This document shows positions 8,633 through 16,983 of a stretch of 64,000 nucleotides of DNA, one piece after another. The DNA lies in contig CAVXNM010000018.1 in the NCBI GenBank assembly GCA_963763115.1, forward strand, positions 26,861-90,860, given 5' to 3'. Within the stretch, counting starts at the first letter, position 1. Each line of letters begins with the position of its first letter. The notes beneath the pieces were generated by a model that was not told the DNA's origin, did no database searches, and worked only from the letters and a program-made list of their open reading frames with translations. The position numbers were made by a program, and so were the translations under genes. Source of the stretch: CAVQCA01 sp963763115. GTDB taxonomy: Bacteria; Pseudomonadota; Gammaproteobacteria; UBA9214.

Positions 8633-9589
8633 ATGAATTCACTTACGACGGTGCGCGATTTCATCCGCTGGGGAGTCAGCCGCTTCGGCGAAGCCGGGCT
8701 GGTATTCGGCCATGGTACGGATAATGCGCTGGATGAATCGGCGGCTCTGGTGATGCACGCGTTGCATCTTGGTATGAAATTGCCCGGAGACTACCTCGAC
8801 GCCGTGTTGAGCGAAACCGAGCGCCAGGAGGTCATCCACCTCATTGAGTGCCGCCTCTCCACCCGCAAGCCGGCCGCCTATCTCACGCATGAAGCCTGGT
8901 TTGCCGGATTGCCCCTTTACGTCGACGAACGCGTGCTGGTGCCGCGTTCGCCGATTGCCGAACTGATCACCAACCGGTTTATTCCCTGGGTGGTACCGGA
9001 GCGGGTCGACAGCATACTCGACCTGTGTACCGGCAGTGGCTGTATTGCCATCGCCTGTGCCTGCGCCTTCCCGGATGCACGCGTGCTCGCGACCGACATC
9101 TCAGGCGATGCCCTGGCCGTTGCCCGGGAGAATATCGACCGCCACGACCTGGCTCATCGCGTGCAACTGCTGGAGAGCAGTCTTTTCGAACGTATCGGTG
9201 AACGGCGTTTCGACCTGATTGTCTCGAATCCCCCTTATGTCCCGCATCCGGAAATGCAACAATTGCCGGAGGAGTTCAGGCATGAGCCGGTCCTTGGTCT
9301 ATCGGCCGGTGAGGATGGGCTTGATATCGTGGTGCAGGTCCTCAAACATGCCTCACGCCACCTTGCAGACAACGGCATACTCGTCGTGGAGGTGGGTAGC
9401 AGTCAACAGGCCCTGGTCGAGCAGTACCCCGAAATACCGTTTCTCTGGCTGGAGTTCGAACAGGGTGGTGAGGGAGTATTTCTGCTAGAACAGGACCAGT
9501 TGAGAAAGCATCAACAGGATTTTGACCGGGTGGCGAGACTGCGCGACGGCACGGCGGACAGTAAGGCGAGGTCTACTGATTATGTCTGA
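8633..9589 (+). CDS. prmB: Ribosomal protein L3 glutamine methyltransferase
   Basis: 318 residues. An S-adenosylmethionine-dependent enzyme that methylates a glutamine of ribosomal protein L3. The SAM-binding motif is DLCTGSGC (130-137) and the catalytic motif is SNPPYVP (NPPY at 199-202). The N-terminal substrate domain (LTTVRDFIRWGVSRF) and FAGLPLYVDERVLVPRSPIAELI distinguish PrmB from the paralogue PrmC. The last 8 bases overlap the start of the next gene, suggesting co-translation. Confidence 0.95.
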   Translation: MNSLTTVRDFIRWGVSRFGEAGLVFGHGTDNALDESAALVMHALHLGMKLPGDYLDAVLSETERQEVIHLIECRLSTRKPAAYLTHEAWFAGLPLYVDERVLVPRSPIAELITNRFIPWVVPERVDSILDLCTGSGCIAIACACAFPDARVLATDISGDALAVARENIDRHDLAHRVQLLESSLFERIGERRFDLIVSNPPYVPHPEMQQLPEEFRHEPVLGLSAGEDGLDIVVQVLKHASRHLADNGILVVEVGSSQQALVEQYPEIPFLWLEFEQGGEGVFLLEQDQLRKHQQDFDRVARLRDGTADSKARSTDYV

Positions 9590-9899
9590 GAGGGCAAGCA
9601 CGACGGAGGAATACGTGGAACTCGTAGACCAGGTGATATTCGACCTGGAGGAACTGATGGCCTCGACGGCCTACGATATCGATGAAATCGACAACAGTCC
9701 CGCCTACCTGGATCTGCTGCTGAAGGAAGTGCGGGAACTGCGCGAATCAATGGGGAATGGCAGCTATCTGTTCGGGCGCGGGGACCTGCCATTCATGCGT
9801 CTGGTGAAAAGGAGCAACGAAAAGACGCTGCCTTTTATACGGTTGTTCTACCGGATCAACCAGACCCACAAGCTGGGCCTGGATATCGCCGGCGACTGA
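9582..9899 (+). CDS. Conserved-looking hypothetical protein coupled to prmB
   Basis: 105 residues from the ATG at 9582, inside the last codons of prmB in another frame. I do not recognise a family. It is strongly helical and acidic in its first half (EEYVELVDQVIFDLEELMAST) and basic near the end (PFIRLFYRINQTHKLG). No signal peptide or membrane helix is seen. Tight overlap, codon use like the neighbours and a well-structured sequence argue for a real cytosolic protein whose role may relate to the prmB transcript. Confidence 0.7.
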   Translation: MSERASTTEEYVELVDQVIFDLEELMASTAYDIDEIDNSPAYLDLLLKEVRELRESMGNGSYLFGRGDLPFMRLVKRSNEKTLPFIRLFYRINQTHKLGLDIAGD

Positions 9900-9939
9900 C
9901 TCTCCGGCGGCCTGTTCTTTCCTGCCGGTCGAGCGGAGC

Positions 9940-10137
9940 CTAGCGCTTGACGCGATAAATGAGTCCCGGCCTTATCAATACCTCATCCTTGCTCAACTGG
10001 TCGAGTGGAAACTCGCCGTCAATATTCCTGGCGATCCGGTCGAACTCGTAGGTTCCATTGTTCGACTGGATGGTTTTGTAGATGGGATATCCGAGGTACT
10101 TGCCGATCCGTGGGGATTGGGTTGCAGATTGCGCCAT
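9940..10137 (-). CDS. Small hypothetical protein
   Basis: 65 residues, MAQSATQSPRIGKYLGYPIY at the start and ending in LIRPGLIYRVKR. No family recognised; no membrane segment. A good AGGAGA ribosome site lies 7 bases upstream of the ATG on the minus strand, which supports translation. It is isolated between two plus-strand genes, so it must have its own promoter or be read from the aroC upstream region in the opposite direction. Confidence 0.65.
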   Translation of the reverse strand: MAQSATQSPRIGKYLGYPIYKTIQSNNGTYEFDRIARNIDGEFPLDQLSKDEVLIRPGLIYRVKR

Positions 10138-10258
10138 GTCTGTCTCCTGGTATTCATTACGCGGTTACCGCTCTTTTCGTATCGGACGAAACAGACGCTT
10201 CTTTAACGTACATTAATAAACAGGGGACGCTTGTAGAGTAACCCGTTACAATAAACGC

Positions 10259-11359
10259 ATGTCAGGTAACAGCTTCGGAAAACTGTTTACAGTCACAGGC
10301 TTCGGGGAGAGTCACGGGCTGGCGCTGGGCTGTATCGTCGATGGGTGTCCGCCGGGGATGGAACTCGGCACACAGGACCTGCAACGCGACCTGGACCGGC
10401 GCAAACCCGGGAAGTCGCGGCACACGACCCAGCGACGGGAAGCCGATGAGGTGCAGATTCTTTCCGGTGTGTTCGAGGGCAGGACGACCGGTGCGCCGAT
10501 CGGGTTGCTGATTCTGAATACCGACCAGCGATCAAAGGACTATACCGGAATCATGGATCGCTTTCGCCCCGGCCACGCGGATTACACCTACCAGCAGAAA
10601 TACGGCTTTCGGGACTACCGCGGCGGCGGTCGCTCATCGGCACGGGAAACCGCGATGCGCGTGGCCGCGGGCGCCATTGCCAGGAAATATCTGGGCGAAC
10701 GCTGTGGTATCCGGATACGCGGTTATCTTGCCCAGCTGGGACCGCTCCGGCTGGATTTCAAGGATTTGGATGCGGTGGAAACGAACCCGTTCTTCTGTCC
10801 CGATCCTGCCCGGGTGGCGGAACTGGAGCACTACATGGATGCCCTGCGCAAGGAGGGCGACTCGATCGGCGCAAGGGTTAATGTGGTTGCCAGCGGCGTG
10901 CCGCCCGGACTGGGTGAACCGATTTTCGACCGGCTGGATGCCGATATCGCCCATGCCCTGATGAGTATCAATGCCGTGAAAGGAGTGGAGGTCGGCGCCG
11001 GATTTGCCTGCATCGAACAGAAGGGCACCGAACATCGTGACGAAATTACTCCGGAGGGATTTCTCGGCAACAACGCCGGCGGCGTGCTGGGTGGCATATC
11101 CAGCGGGCAGGACATCGTGGCCAGCATCGCGCTGAAACCGACATCGAGTATCCGTCTCCCGGGGCAAACCGTGAATGTCCGGGGCGAGCCGGTTGAAGTC
11201 GTTACCACGGGGCGGCATGATCCGTGTGTCGGCATACGCGCCACGCCGATCGCCGAAGCCATGCTGGCAATCGTGCTGATGGACCATCTGCTGCGGCATC
11301 GCGCTCAGAACCTGGATGTCGTGTCTGACACGCCGGTCATTCCGGCCAGGACACCGTAA
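10259..11359 (+). CDS. aroC: Chorismate synthase
   Basis: 366 residues. The last step of the shikimate pathway: converts EPSP to chorismate with reduced FMN. The N-terminus SGNSFGKLFTVTGFGESHG is diagnostic, and the family features RRKPGKSRHTTQRREADEV, YRGGGRSSARETA and GGISSGQDI follow in order. Length is normal. It supplies chorismate to the tryptophan genes further downstream but is not linked to them in one operon. No clear ribosome site precedes the ATG. An MFS gene follows after about 50 bases. Confidence 0.97.
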   Translation: MSGNSFGKLFTVTGFGESHGLALGCIVDGCPPGMELGTQDLQRDLDRRKPGKSRHTTQRREADEVQILSGVFEGRTTGAPIGLLILNTDQRSKDYTGIMDRFRPGHADYTYQQKYGFRDYRGGGRSSARETAMRVAAGAIARKYLGERCGIRIRGYLAQLGPLRLDFKDLDAVETNPFFCPDPARVAELEHYMDALRKEGDSIGARVNVVASGVPPGLGEPIFDRLDADIAHALMSINAVKGVEVGAGFACIEQKGTEHRDEITPEGFLGNNAGGVLGGISSGQDIVASIALKPTSSIRLPGQTVNVRGEPVEVVTTGRHDPCVGIRATPIAEAMLAIVLMDHLLRHRAQNLDVVSDTPVIPARTP

Positions 11360-11411
11360 TAATTCTTCCCGCACTCCCGGAAAGCTCACCCCGCTCCCGT
11401 TGTTTCCCGGT

Positions 11412-12548
11412 ATGAATTACTGGCGGCTGTCCGGCTTCTATTTGTTCTATTTCGCCACCCTCGGAGCACTGGTTCCCTACTGGAGTCTCTACCTCAAGTC
11501 GCTGGATTTCAGCGTTACGGAAATCGGACAGCTGACCGCGATCCTGATGGCAACGAAGATTGTCGCGCCCTATATCTGGGGGTGGATCGCCGATCACACC
11601 GGTCGACGCATCGCCATTGTTCGCATCGCCTCCCTGCTGGCCGCGCTGGCTTTTGCCGGGGTGTTCGCCGGCACCGGCTACTGGTGGCTGGCGCTGGTGA
11701 TGTCGGCGTTCAGTTTTTTCTGGAATGCCTCCTTGCCCCAGCTCGAGGCCACGACCATGAATCACCTGGGCAGTGAGACCCGGCATTACAGTCGCATCCG
11801 CCTGTGGGGTTCTGTCGGTTTCATCCTGACGGTCGCGGGATTGGGCCCGGTGCTAGATCGTTATGGAGCCGGCCTTTTGCCTGCAATTCTGCTGGTATTG
11901 TTTATTGCCATCTGGTTGAGCAGTCTGGCGGTACCGGAATCGGCGGCCGGGCGTCTCACACAGGAGCAGGAATCCCTGCGTACGGTGATCAGGCAGCCGA
12001 TGGTGGTTTCCCTGTTCGGGGTCTGTTTTCTGATGCAGGCCAGCCACGGACCCTACTATACGTTTTTTACCATTTACCTCGAGAACTTCGGTTATTCGCG
12101 CGCCTCGATCGGGCAATTCTGGGCGCTGGGAGTGATCGCGGAAATCGGTGTTTTCCTGCTCATGCCTCGGTTGCTGCCGCGTTTCGGCGCGCGCAAACTG
12201 CTACTGCTTGCCGCCGGTTTTACCACCCTGCGCTGGATTTTGATCGCCGTCTTTCCGGCATATCCTGGCATGATCGGCGTGGCCCAGACCCTGCATGCGG
12301 CCAGTTTCGGACTTTACCACGCCGTGTCGATTTTTCTGATCCACCGATTGTTTACCGGCACCCATCAGGGCCGTGGTCAGGCGCTTTACAGCAGCCTGAG
12401 TTTCGGCGCGGGTGGAGCCGCTGGTAGTCTCGCCAGCGGGTATCTCTGGAAGGGCATCGGACCCGAGGCTATGTTCCTGCTGGCCGCGGCGGTGAGTTTC
12501 ACGGCGCTGGTTGTGGCTTACCGGGGAATCGAAGGGGATTATTCATGA
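11412..12548 (+). CDS. MFS transporter, LacY/HcaT-like
   Basis: 378 residues starting at MNYWRLSGFYLFYF. Twelve hydrophobic segments can be traced in two halves, with the MFS loop signature near WGWIADHTGRR (between helices 2 and 3). The N-terminal FYFATLGALVPYWSLYLKSL and internal SFFWNASLPQLEATTMNHL resemble the phenylpropionate/nucleoside branch of the LacY-like MFS. Substrate cannot be assigned. It follows aroC on the same strand; a longer frame starting at 11316 overlaps aroC and is unlikely. Confidence 0.85.
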   Translation: MNYWRLSGFYLFYFATLGALVPYWSLYLKSLDFSVTEIGQLTAILMATKIVAPYIWGWIADHTGRRIAIVRIASLLAALAFAGVFAGTGYWWLALVMSAFSFFWNASLPQLEATTMNHLGSETRHYSRIRLWGSVGFILTVAGLGPVLDRYGAGLLPAILLVLFIAIWLSSLAVPESAAGRLTQEQESLRTVIRQPMVVSLFGVCFLMQASHGPYYTFFTIYLENFGYSRASIGQFWALGVIAEIGVFLLMPRLLPRFGARKLLLLAAGFTTLRWILIAVFPAYPGMIGVAQTLHAASFGLYHAVSIFLIHRLFTGTHQGRGQALYSSLSFGAGGAAGSLASGYLWKGIGPEAMFLLAAAVSFTALVVAYRGIEGDYS

Positions 12549-12562
12549 TCCGTGCGCGAGTC

Positions 12563-12591
12563 CTGTATTCGCCATGCCCATCCTATATAAT
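12563..12591 (+). promoter_or_regulatory. Possible promoter of the leuCDB genes
   Basis: A perfect TATAAT lies at 12586-12591, 38 bases before the leuC ATG. The -35 region 17 bases upstream (CTGTAT) is weak. No leader peptide or attenuator hairpin is evident in the short leader. Confidence 0.3.
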
Positions 12592-12629
12592 CCCCTGCCT
12601 TGATTCCGCGGACAGTACTACTGGCACCC

Positions 12630-14054
12630 ATGCCCGGCAAAACCCTGTATGACAAACTCTGGGACTCGCACCTCGTCCGTCAGGACGAGGACGGCACCGC
12701 CTTGCTGTATATCGACCGGCATCTGGTACACGAGGTGACGTCACCCCAGGCGTTCGAGGGCTTGCGTTTGGCCGGGCGCCGGCCCTGGCGGACCCGGTCC
12801 ATTCTGGCTGTTCCCGACCACAACGTCCCGACCACGGAACGTGCGGCCGGAATCGCCGACCCGGTGTCACGCCTCCAGGTGGAGACACTGGGCCGCAACT
12901 GCACGGATTTCGGCATCACCGAATTTTCCATGCTTGATCCGCGTCAGGGAATTGTCCACGTGATCGGGCCGGAGCAGGGCGCCACCCTGCCAGGGATGAC
13001 CGTTGTTTGCGGTGATTCCCATACCTCGACGCACGGCGCGTTCGGCGCCCTGGCCTTTGGCATTGGCACCTCTGAAGTCGAGCACGTGCTGGCAACGCAG
13101 TGCCTGATTCAGAAAAAATCCGGGAATATGCAAATCCGCGTCGACGGGCGACTGGCTCCCGGGGTGTCCGCCAAGGACGTGATACTGGTGATTATCGGCC
13201 GTATCGGTACGGCCGGCGGAACCGGTCATGCCATCGAATTCTGTGGTTCGACCATCCGTTCACTCTCCATGGAGGGACGTATGACGGTCTGCAACATGGC
13301 CATCGAGGGTGGCGCCCGTGCCGGCATGATCGCCGTGGATGATGCCACTGTCGAATACTTCTCCGGGCGTCCCTATGCCCCCGCCGGCGAGTTGTGGGAA
13401 GCTGCGGTTGCCGCCTGGGCCGATCTCAGGAGCGATGATGACGCCGCCTTTGACCGGCTGGTTACACTTGATGGCTCCGCCCTGGTTCCCCAGGTGACCT
13501 GGGGAACCTCGCCCGAGATGGTGGCGCCGATCGACGGCATTGTTCCCTATCCCGAGGCGGTATCCGATCCGATCAGGCGGGATGGCATGCGCAAGGCACT
13601 GGCCTACATGGACCTGCGGCCGGGTATGCCGGTCGATGCCATCACGCCGGACCACGTATTCATCGGCTCCTGTACCAATGCCCGCATCGAGGATCTGCGC
13701 GAAGCGGCCGCCGTGGTGAGGGGGCGAAAGGTGGCGTCGGGGATCAAGCAGGCGCTGGTGGTGCCAGGTTCGGGGTTGGTCAAACAGCAGGCCGAGGCCG
13801 AAGGGCTGGACCGCGATTTCAGGGCGGCCGGTTTCGAATGGCGGGAACCGGGTTGTTCCATGTGCCTCGCCATGAACGCCGACCGGCTGGCGCCGGGTGA
13901 GCGCTGTGCGTCTACATCAAACCGGAATTTCGAGGGCCGCCAGGGTCAGGGGGGGCGGACCCACCTGGTCAGTCCGGCAATGGCCGCCGCTGCCGCAGTA
14001 GCTGGCCATTTCGTGGATGTGCGGACGCTGGCGGGCGGATTCGGTCATGGATAA
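12630..14054 (+). CDS. leuC: 3-isopropylmalate dehydratase large subunit
   Basis: 474 residues starting MPGKTLYDKLWDSH, the usual LeuC N-terminus; an upstream in-frame TTG at 12600 is less likely. With LeuD it isomerises 2- to 3-isopropylmalate in leucine synthesis. The 4Fe-4S ligands are Cys348 (GSCTNARIEDL), Cys409 and Cys412 (GCSMCLAMN). VCGDSHTSTHGAFGALAFGIG is the aconitase-family signature. The stop codon lies inside the first codons of leuD (8-base overlap), indicating coupled translation. Confidence 0.96.
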   Translation: MPGKTLYDKLWDSHLVRQDEDGTALLYIDRHLVHEVTSPQAFEGLRLAGRRPWRTRSILAVPDHNVPTTERAAGIADPVSRLQVETLGRNCTDFGITEFSMLDPRQGIVHVIGPEQGATLPGMTVVCGDSHTSTHGAFGALAFGIGTSEVEHVLATQCLIQKKSGNMQIRVDGRLAPGVSAKDVILVIIGRIGTAGGTGHAIEFCGSTIRSLSMEGRMTVCNMAIEGGARAGMIAVDDATVEYFSGRPYAPAGELWEAAVAAWADLRSDDDAAFDRLVTLDGSALVPQVTWGTSPEMVAPIDGIVPYPEAVSDPIRRDGMRKALAYMDLRPGMPVDAITPDHVFIGSCTNARIEDLREAAAVVRGRKVASGIKQALVVPGSGLVKQQAEAEGLDRDFRAAGFEWREPGCSMCLAMNADRLAPGERCASTSNRNFEGRQGQGGRTHLVSPAMAAAAAVAGHFVDVRTLAGGFGHG

Positions 14055-14685
14055 ATTCACGACCCATACGGGACTGGTGATACCGCTCGACCGGGCGAAT
14101 GTCGATACCGATGCGATCATCCCCAAACAGTTTCTCAAGTCGATCCTGCGAACGGGGTTCGGCCCCAACCTGTTCGATGAATGGCGCTACCTGGATCACG
14201 GTGAACCCGGGATGGATAACAGCGACCGTGCTGTGAATCCTGACTTCATTCTCAATCAAGTGCGTTACCGGAATGCGACCATTCTGCTGGCGCGCGAGAA
14301 TTTCGGCTGCGGGTCGTCACGTGAACATGCGGTATGGGCATTGCTGGATCAGGGCTTTCGGGTGGTGATCGCAGCGAGTTTTGCGGATATTTTCTTCAAT
14401 AACTGTTTCAAGAACGGAGTGCTGCCAATCGCGCTGGAAGCCGCCACCGTGGTGCGTCTGTTCCAGGATGTGACGGCAACCCCGGGTTACACGCTGATGG
14501 TTGATCTGCCGGCGCAACACCTCATCACCCCGCAACAGGAGGTCATCGAGTTCACGGTAGACCCCTTCCGCAAGGACTGCCTGGTACATGGTCTGGATGA
14601 CATCGGGCTGACCCTGAAACACGCCGATGCGATTCGATCCTATGAGGAAAAACGGCGTGGAGAAGCTCCCTGGTTGTTCGATTAA
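14047..14685 (+). CDS. leuD: 3-isopropylmalate dehydratase small subunit
   Basis: 212 residues. Partner of LeuC. The N-terminus FTTHTGLVIPLDRANVDTD and NFGCGSSREHAVWAL are the swivelling-domain signatures of the small subunit. It overlaps leuC by 8 bases and is followed by leuB after 30 AT-rich bases. Confidence 0.96.
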   Translation: MDKFTTHTGLVIPLDRANVDTDAIIPKQFLKSILRTGFGPNLFDEWRYLDHGEPGMDNSDRAVNPDFILNQVRYRNATILLARENFGCGSSREHAVWALLDQGFRVVIAASFADIFFNNCFKNGVLPIALEAATVVRLFQDVTATPGYTLMVDLPAQHLITPQQEVIEFTVDPFRKDCLVHGLDDIGLTLKHADAIRSYEEKRRGEAPWLFD

Positions 14686-14715
14686 CAGCATTAATAATCA
14701 CCTATAACTAATTAA

Positions 14716-15804
14716 ATGACATATAAAATAGCTATACTTCCCGGTGACGGTATTGGTCCGGAAATTATTGCGGAAGCGGAACAGGTCCTGATCTGTCTCC
14801 AGGCGGAGTTCGGGTTGCCGGTGGAATGCGAACATGCGCCTGTGGGCGGGGCCGGTTATGAGTCGTCTGGCCACCCGCTGCCGGCCGGGACGCTGCAACT
14901 GGCCAGCGATTCCGATGCCGTCCTGCTGGGTTCGGTGGGCGGTCCCGAATGGGACGGGCTGGATCGCGCCCTGCGTCCCGAGCAGGGGCTGCTGGGACTC
15001 CGGGCAGGGCTCGAATTGTTCGCCAACCTGAGACCGGCCATTCTCTATCCACAGCTCGCCGCGGCCTCTAGCCTGAAACCCGAGCTTGTCAGTGGACTGG
15101 ACATTATGATCGTGCGCGAGCTTACCGGCGGGATTTATTTTGGCAAGCCGCGTGGCATTCGCATTCGGGAGGATGGTCAGCGTGAAGGCTTCAACACGCT
15201 GGTTTACTGCGAGTCGGAGATCGAGCGCATCGGACGCTGCGCCTTCGAAGTCGCGCGCAAACGCTCGCATCGCCTGTGTTCCGTCGACAAGGCCAATGTG
15301 CTGGAGTCTACCGAGTTGTGGCGCCAGGTCATCACGCGCCTTGGCAGTGAGGAATACAAGGATGTCGAATTGAGCCACCTGTACGTGGATAATGCCGCCA
15401 TGCAACTGGTGCGCTGCCCCATGCAGTTTGATGTCATGGTTACGACGAATATGTTCGGGGATATACTCTCCGACGCCGCCGCCATGCTGACAGGATCCAT
15501 CGGCATGCTGCCGTCGGCATCACTGGACAGTCGCGGCAAGGGCATGTATGAACCCATACACGGCTCGGCTCCCGATATCGCCGGCAAGGGGATCGCCAAT
15601 CCGCTCGCCACTATTCTTTCGGTGGCCATGATGCTGCGCTTCAGTCTGGATGAACCGGTGCAGGCCGGGCGCATCGAGCAGGCCGTCGACACGGTCCTCG
15701 ATGACGGTCTGCGCACACCGGATATCGCTTCTCCGGGCATGCGGACCGTCGGAACCCGGCAAATGGGTGATGCGGTGGTCGCCGCGCTGCGCGCCGGCGC
15801 ATGA
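14716..15804 (+). CDS. leuB: 3-isopropylmalate dehydrogenase
   Basis: 362 residues. NAD-dependent oxidative decarboxylation of 3-isopropylmalate, the third leucine-specific step. PGDGIGPEII at the N-terminus, ELTGGIYFGKPRG and NMFGDILSDAAAMLTGS are the isocitrate/isopropylmalate dehydrogenase signatures; the enzyme acts in the cytosol as a dimer. The 30 bases before the ATG are AT-rich and carry no recognisable ribosome site, unlike most neighbours. Confidence 0.96.
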   Translation: MTYKIAILPGDGIGPEIIAEAEQVLICLQAEFGLPVECEHAPVGGAGYESSGHPLPAGTLQLASDSDAVLLGSVGGPEWDGLDRALRPEQGLLGLRAGLELFANLRPAILYPQLAAASSLKPELVSGLDIMIVRELTGGIYFGKPRGIRIREDGQREGFNTLVYCESEIERIGRCAFEVARKRSHRLCSVDKANVLESTELWRQVITRLGSEEYKDVELSHLYVDNAAMQLVRCPMQFDVMVTTNMFGDILSDAAAMLTGSIGMLPSASLDSRGKGMYEPIHGSAPDIAGKGIANPLATILSVAMMLRFSLDEPVQAGRIEQAVDTVLDDGLRTPDIASPGMRTVGTRQMGDAVVAALRAGA

Positions 15805-15864
15805 CCGTAGCTTCGTACTCAATTCGCCCGCTCGCGCGGGTTCAGTCAACAGGTAGTTGAGCAA

Positions 15865-16887
15865 ATGACACGTAAATTCGATGTGGCAGTTGTGGGAGCA
15901 ACCGGTGCGGTCGGCGAAGTGATGCTGCAGATCCTCGCTGAAAGGAAATTCCCGGTCAACGAGGTATTTGCCCTGGCAAGTGAACGCTCCGCCGGCAAGC
16001 GGGTATCCTTCGGGAACAAGCCGCTTGTCGTTCAGGATTTGAACACCTTTGATTTTTCCAGGGTACAGATCGGGCTGTTCTCCGCCGGTGCCTCGGTATC
16101 GGAGAGATATGCGCCGCTGGCTGCGCAGGCCGGTTGCGTTGTCATCGATAATACCTCGCAGTTCCGCTACCAGGACGATATACCCCTGGTGATCCCGGAG
16201 GTGAACCCCGGGGCGATCCAGGACTATACCAATCACGGCATCATCGCGAATCCGAACTGCTCCACCATCCAGATGCTGGTGGCGCTGAAACCGATACACG
16301 ATGCGGTCGGCATCGCACGCGTCAATGTCTGTACCTATCAGGCGGTATCGGGGACCGGCAAGGAGGCTGTCGAGGAACTTGTGAGTCAGACGACGAATCT
16401 GCTGAACGGCAAGTCCATAAAGGCGGAGGTCTATCCGAAGCAGATTGCCTTCAACGTCTTGCCCCATATCGACGTATTTCAGGACAACGGGTATACCAAG
16501 GAAGAGATGAAGATGGTGTGGGAGACCCGCAAGATCATGGGAGACGACTCGATTATGGTGAACCCGACGACTGTTCGGGTACCGGTGTTCTACGGACATT
16601 CCGAGGCTGTTCACATCGAAACGCGGGAAAAGATCAGCGCCGAGCAGGCTCGTACGCTGCTCCGGAAGGCGCCCGGCATCGTGGTCATCGACGAACACCG
16701 GAACGGCGGTTATCCGACGGCGGTAACCGAGGCAGCCAATCACGACCCGGTTTACGTCGGCAGGATCCGGGAGGATATCTCGCATCCACTCGGTTTGGAC
16801 CTCTGGGTGGTCGCCGATAATGTGCGCAAGGGCGCCGCACTCAACAGCATCCAGATTGCTGAAATCTTGGTGAAAGATTACTTGTAA
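15865..16887 (+). CDS. asd: Aspartate-semialdehyde dehydrogenase
   Basis: 340 residues. Reduces aspartyl phosphate to the semialdehyde, the branch point to lysine, threonine and methionine. VAVVGATGAVGEVML (residues 7-21) is the NADP-binding fold; catalytic Cys132 is in NPNCSTIQM; GYPTAVTEA and RKGAALNSIQIAEIL close the protein. The length and NGKSIKAEVYPKQIAFN place it in the shorter Asd class found beside fimV in gammaproteobacteria. It lies between leuB and fimV on the same strand. Confidence 0.95.
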   Translation: MTRKFDVAVVGATGAVGEVMLQILAERKFPVNEVFALASERSAGKRVSFGNKPLVVQDLNTFDFSRVQIGLFSAGASVSERYAPLAAQAGCVVIDNTSQFRYQDDIPLVIPEVNPGAIQDYTNHGIIANPNCSTIQMLVALKPIHDAVGIARVNVCTYQAVSGTGKEAVEELVSQTTNLLNGKSIKAEVYPKQIAFNVLPHIDVFQDNGYTKEEMKMVWETRKIMGDDSIMVNPTTVRVPVFYGHSEAVHIETREKISAEQARTLLRKAPGIVVIDEHRNGGYPTAVTEAANHDPVYVGRIREDISHPLGLDLWVVADNVRKGAALNSIQIAEILVKDYL

Positions 16888-16983
16888 GTTATAGTCGGCG
16901 GAATTTGGTGCCCTGGCATGCCGGCCAGGCAGGTAAAGGGGGCGATGTGTGAATTTAGGGACTGGCAAACAGAGGTGATGGAT

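Noticed and set aside
15520..16968. A 482-codon minus-strand frame across leuB and asd
   Set aside because: Antisense to two complete enzymes on the plus strand; no motifs.
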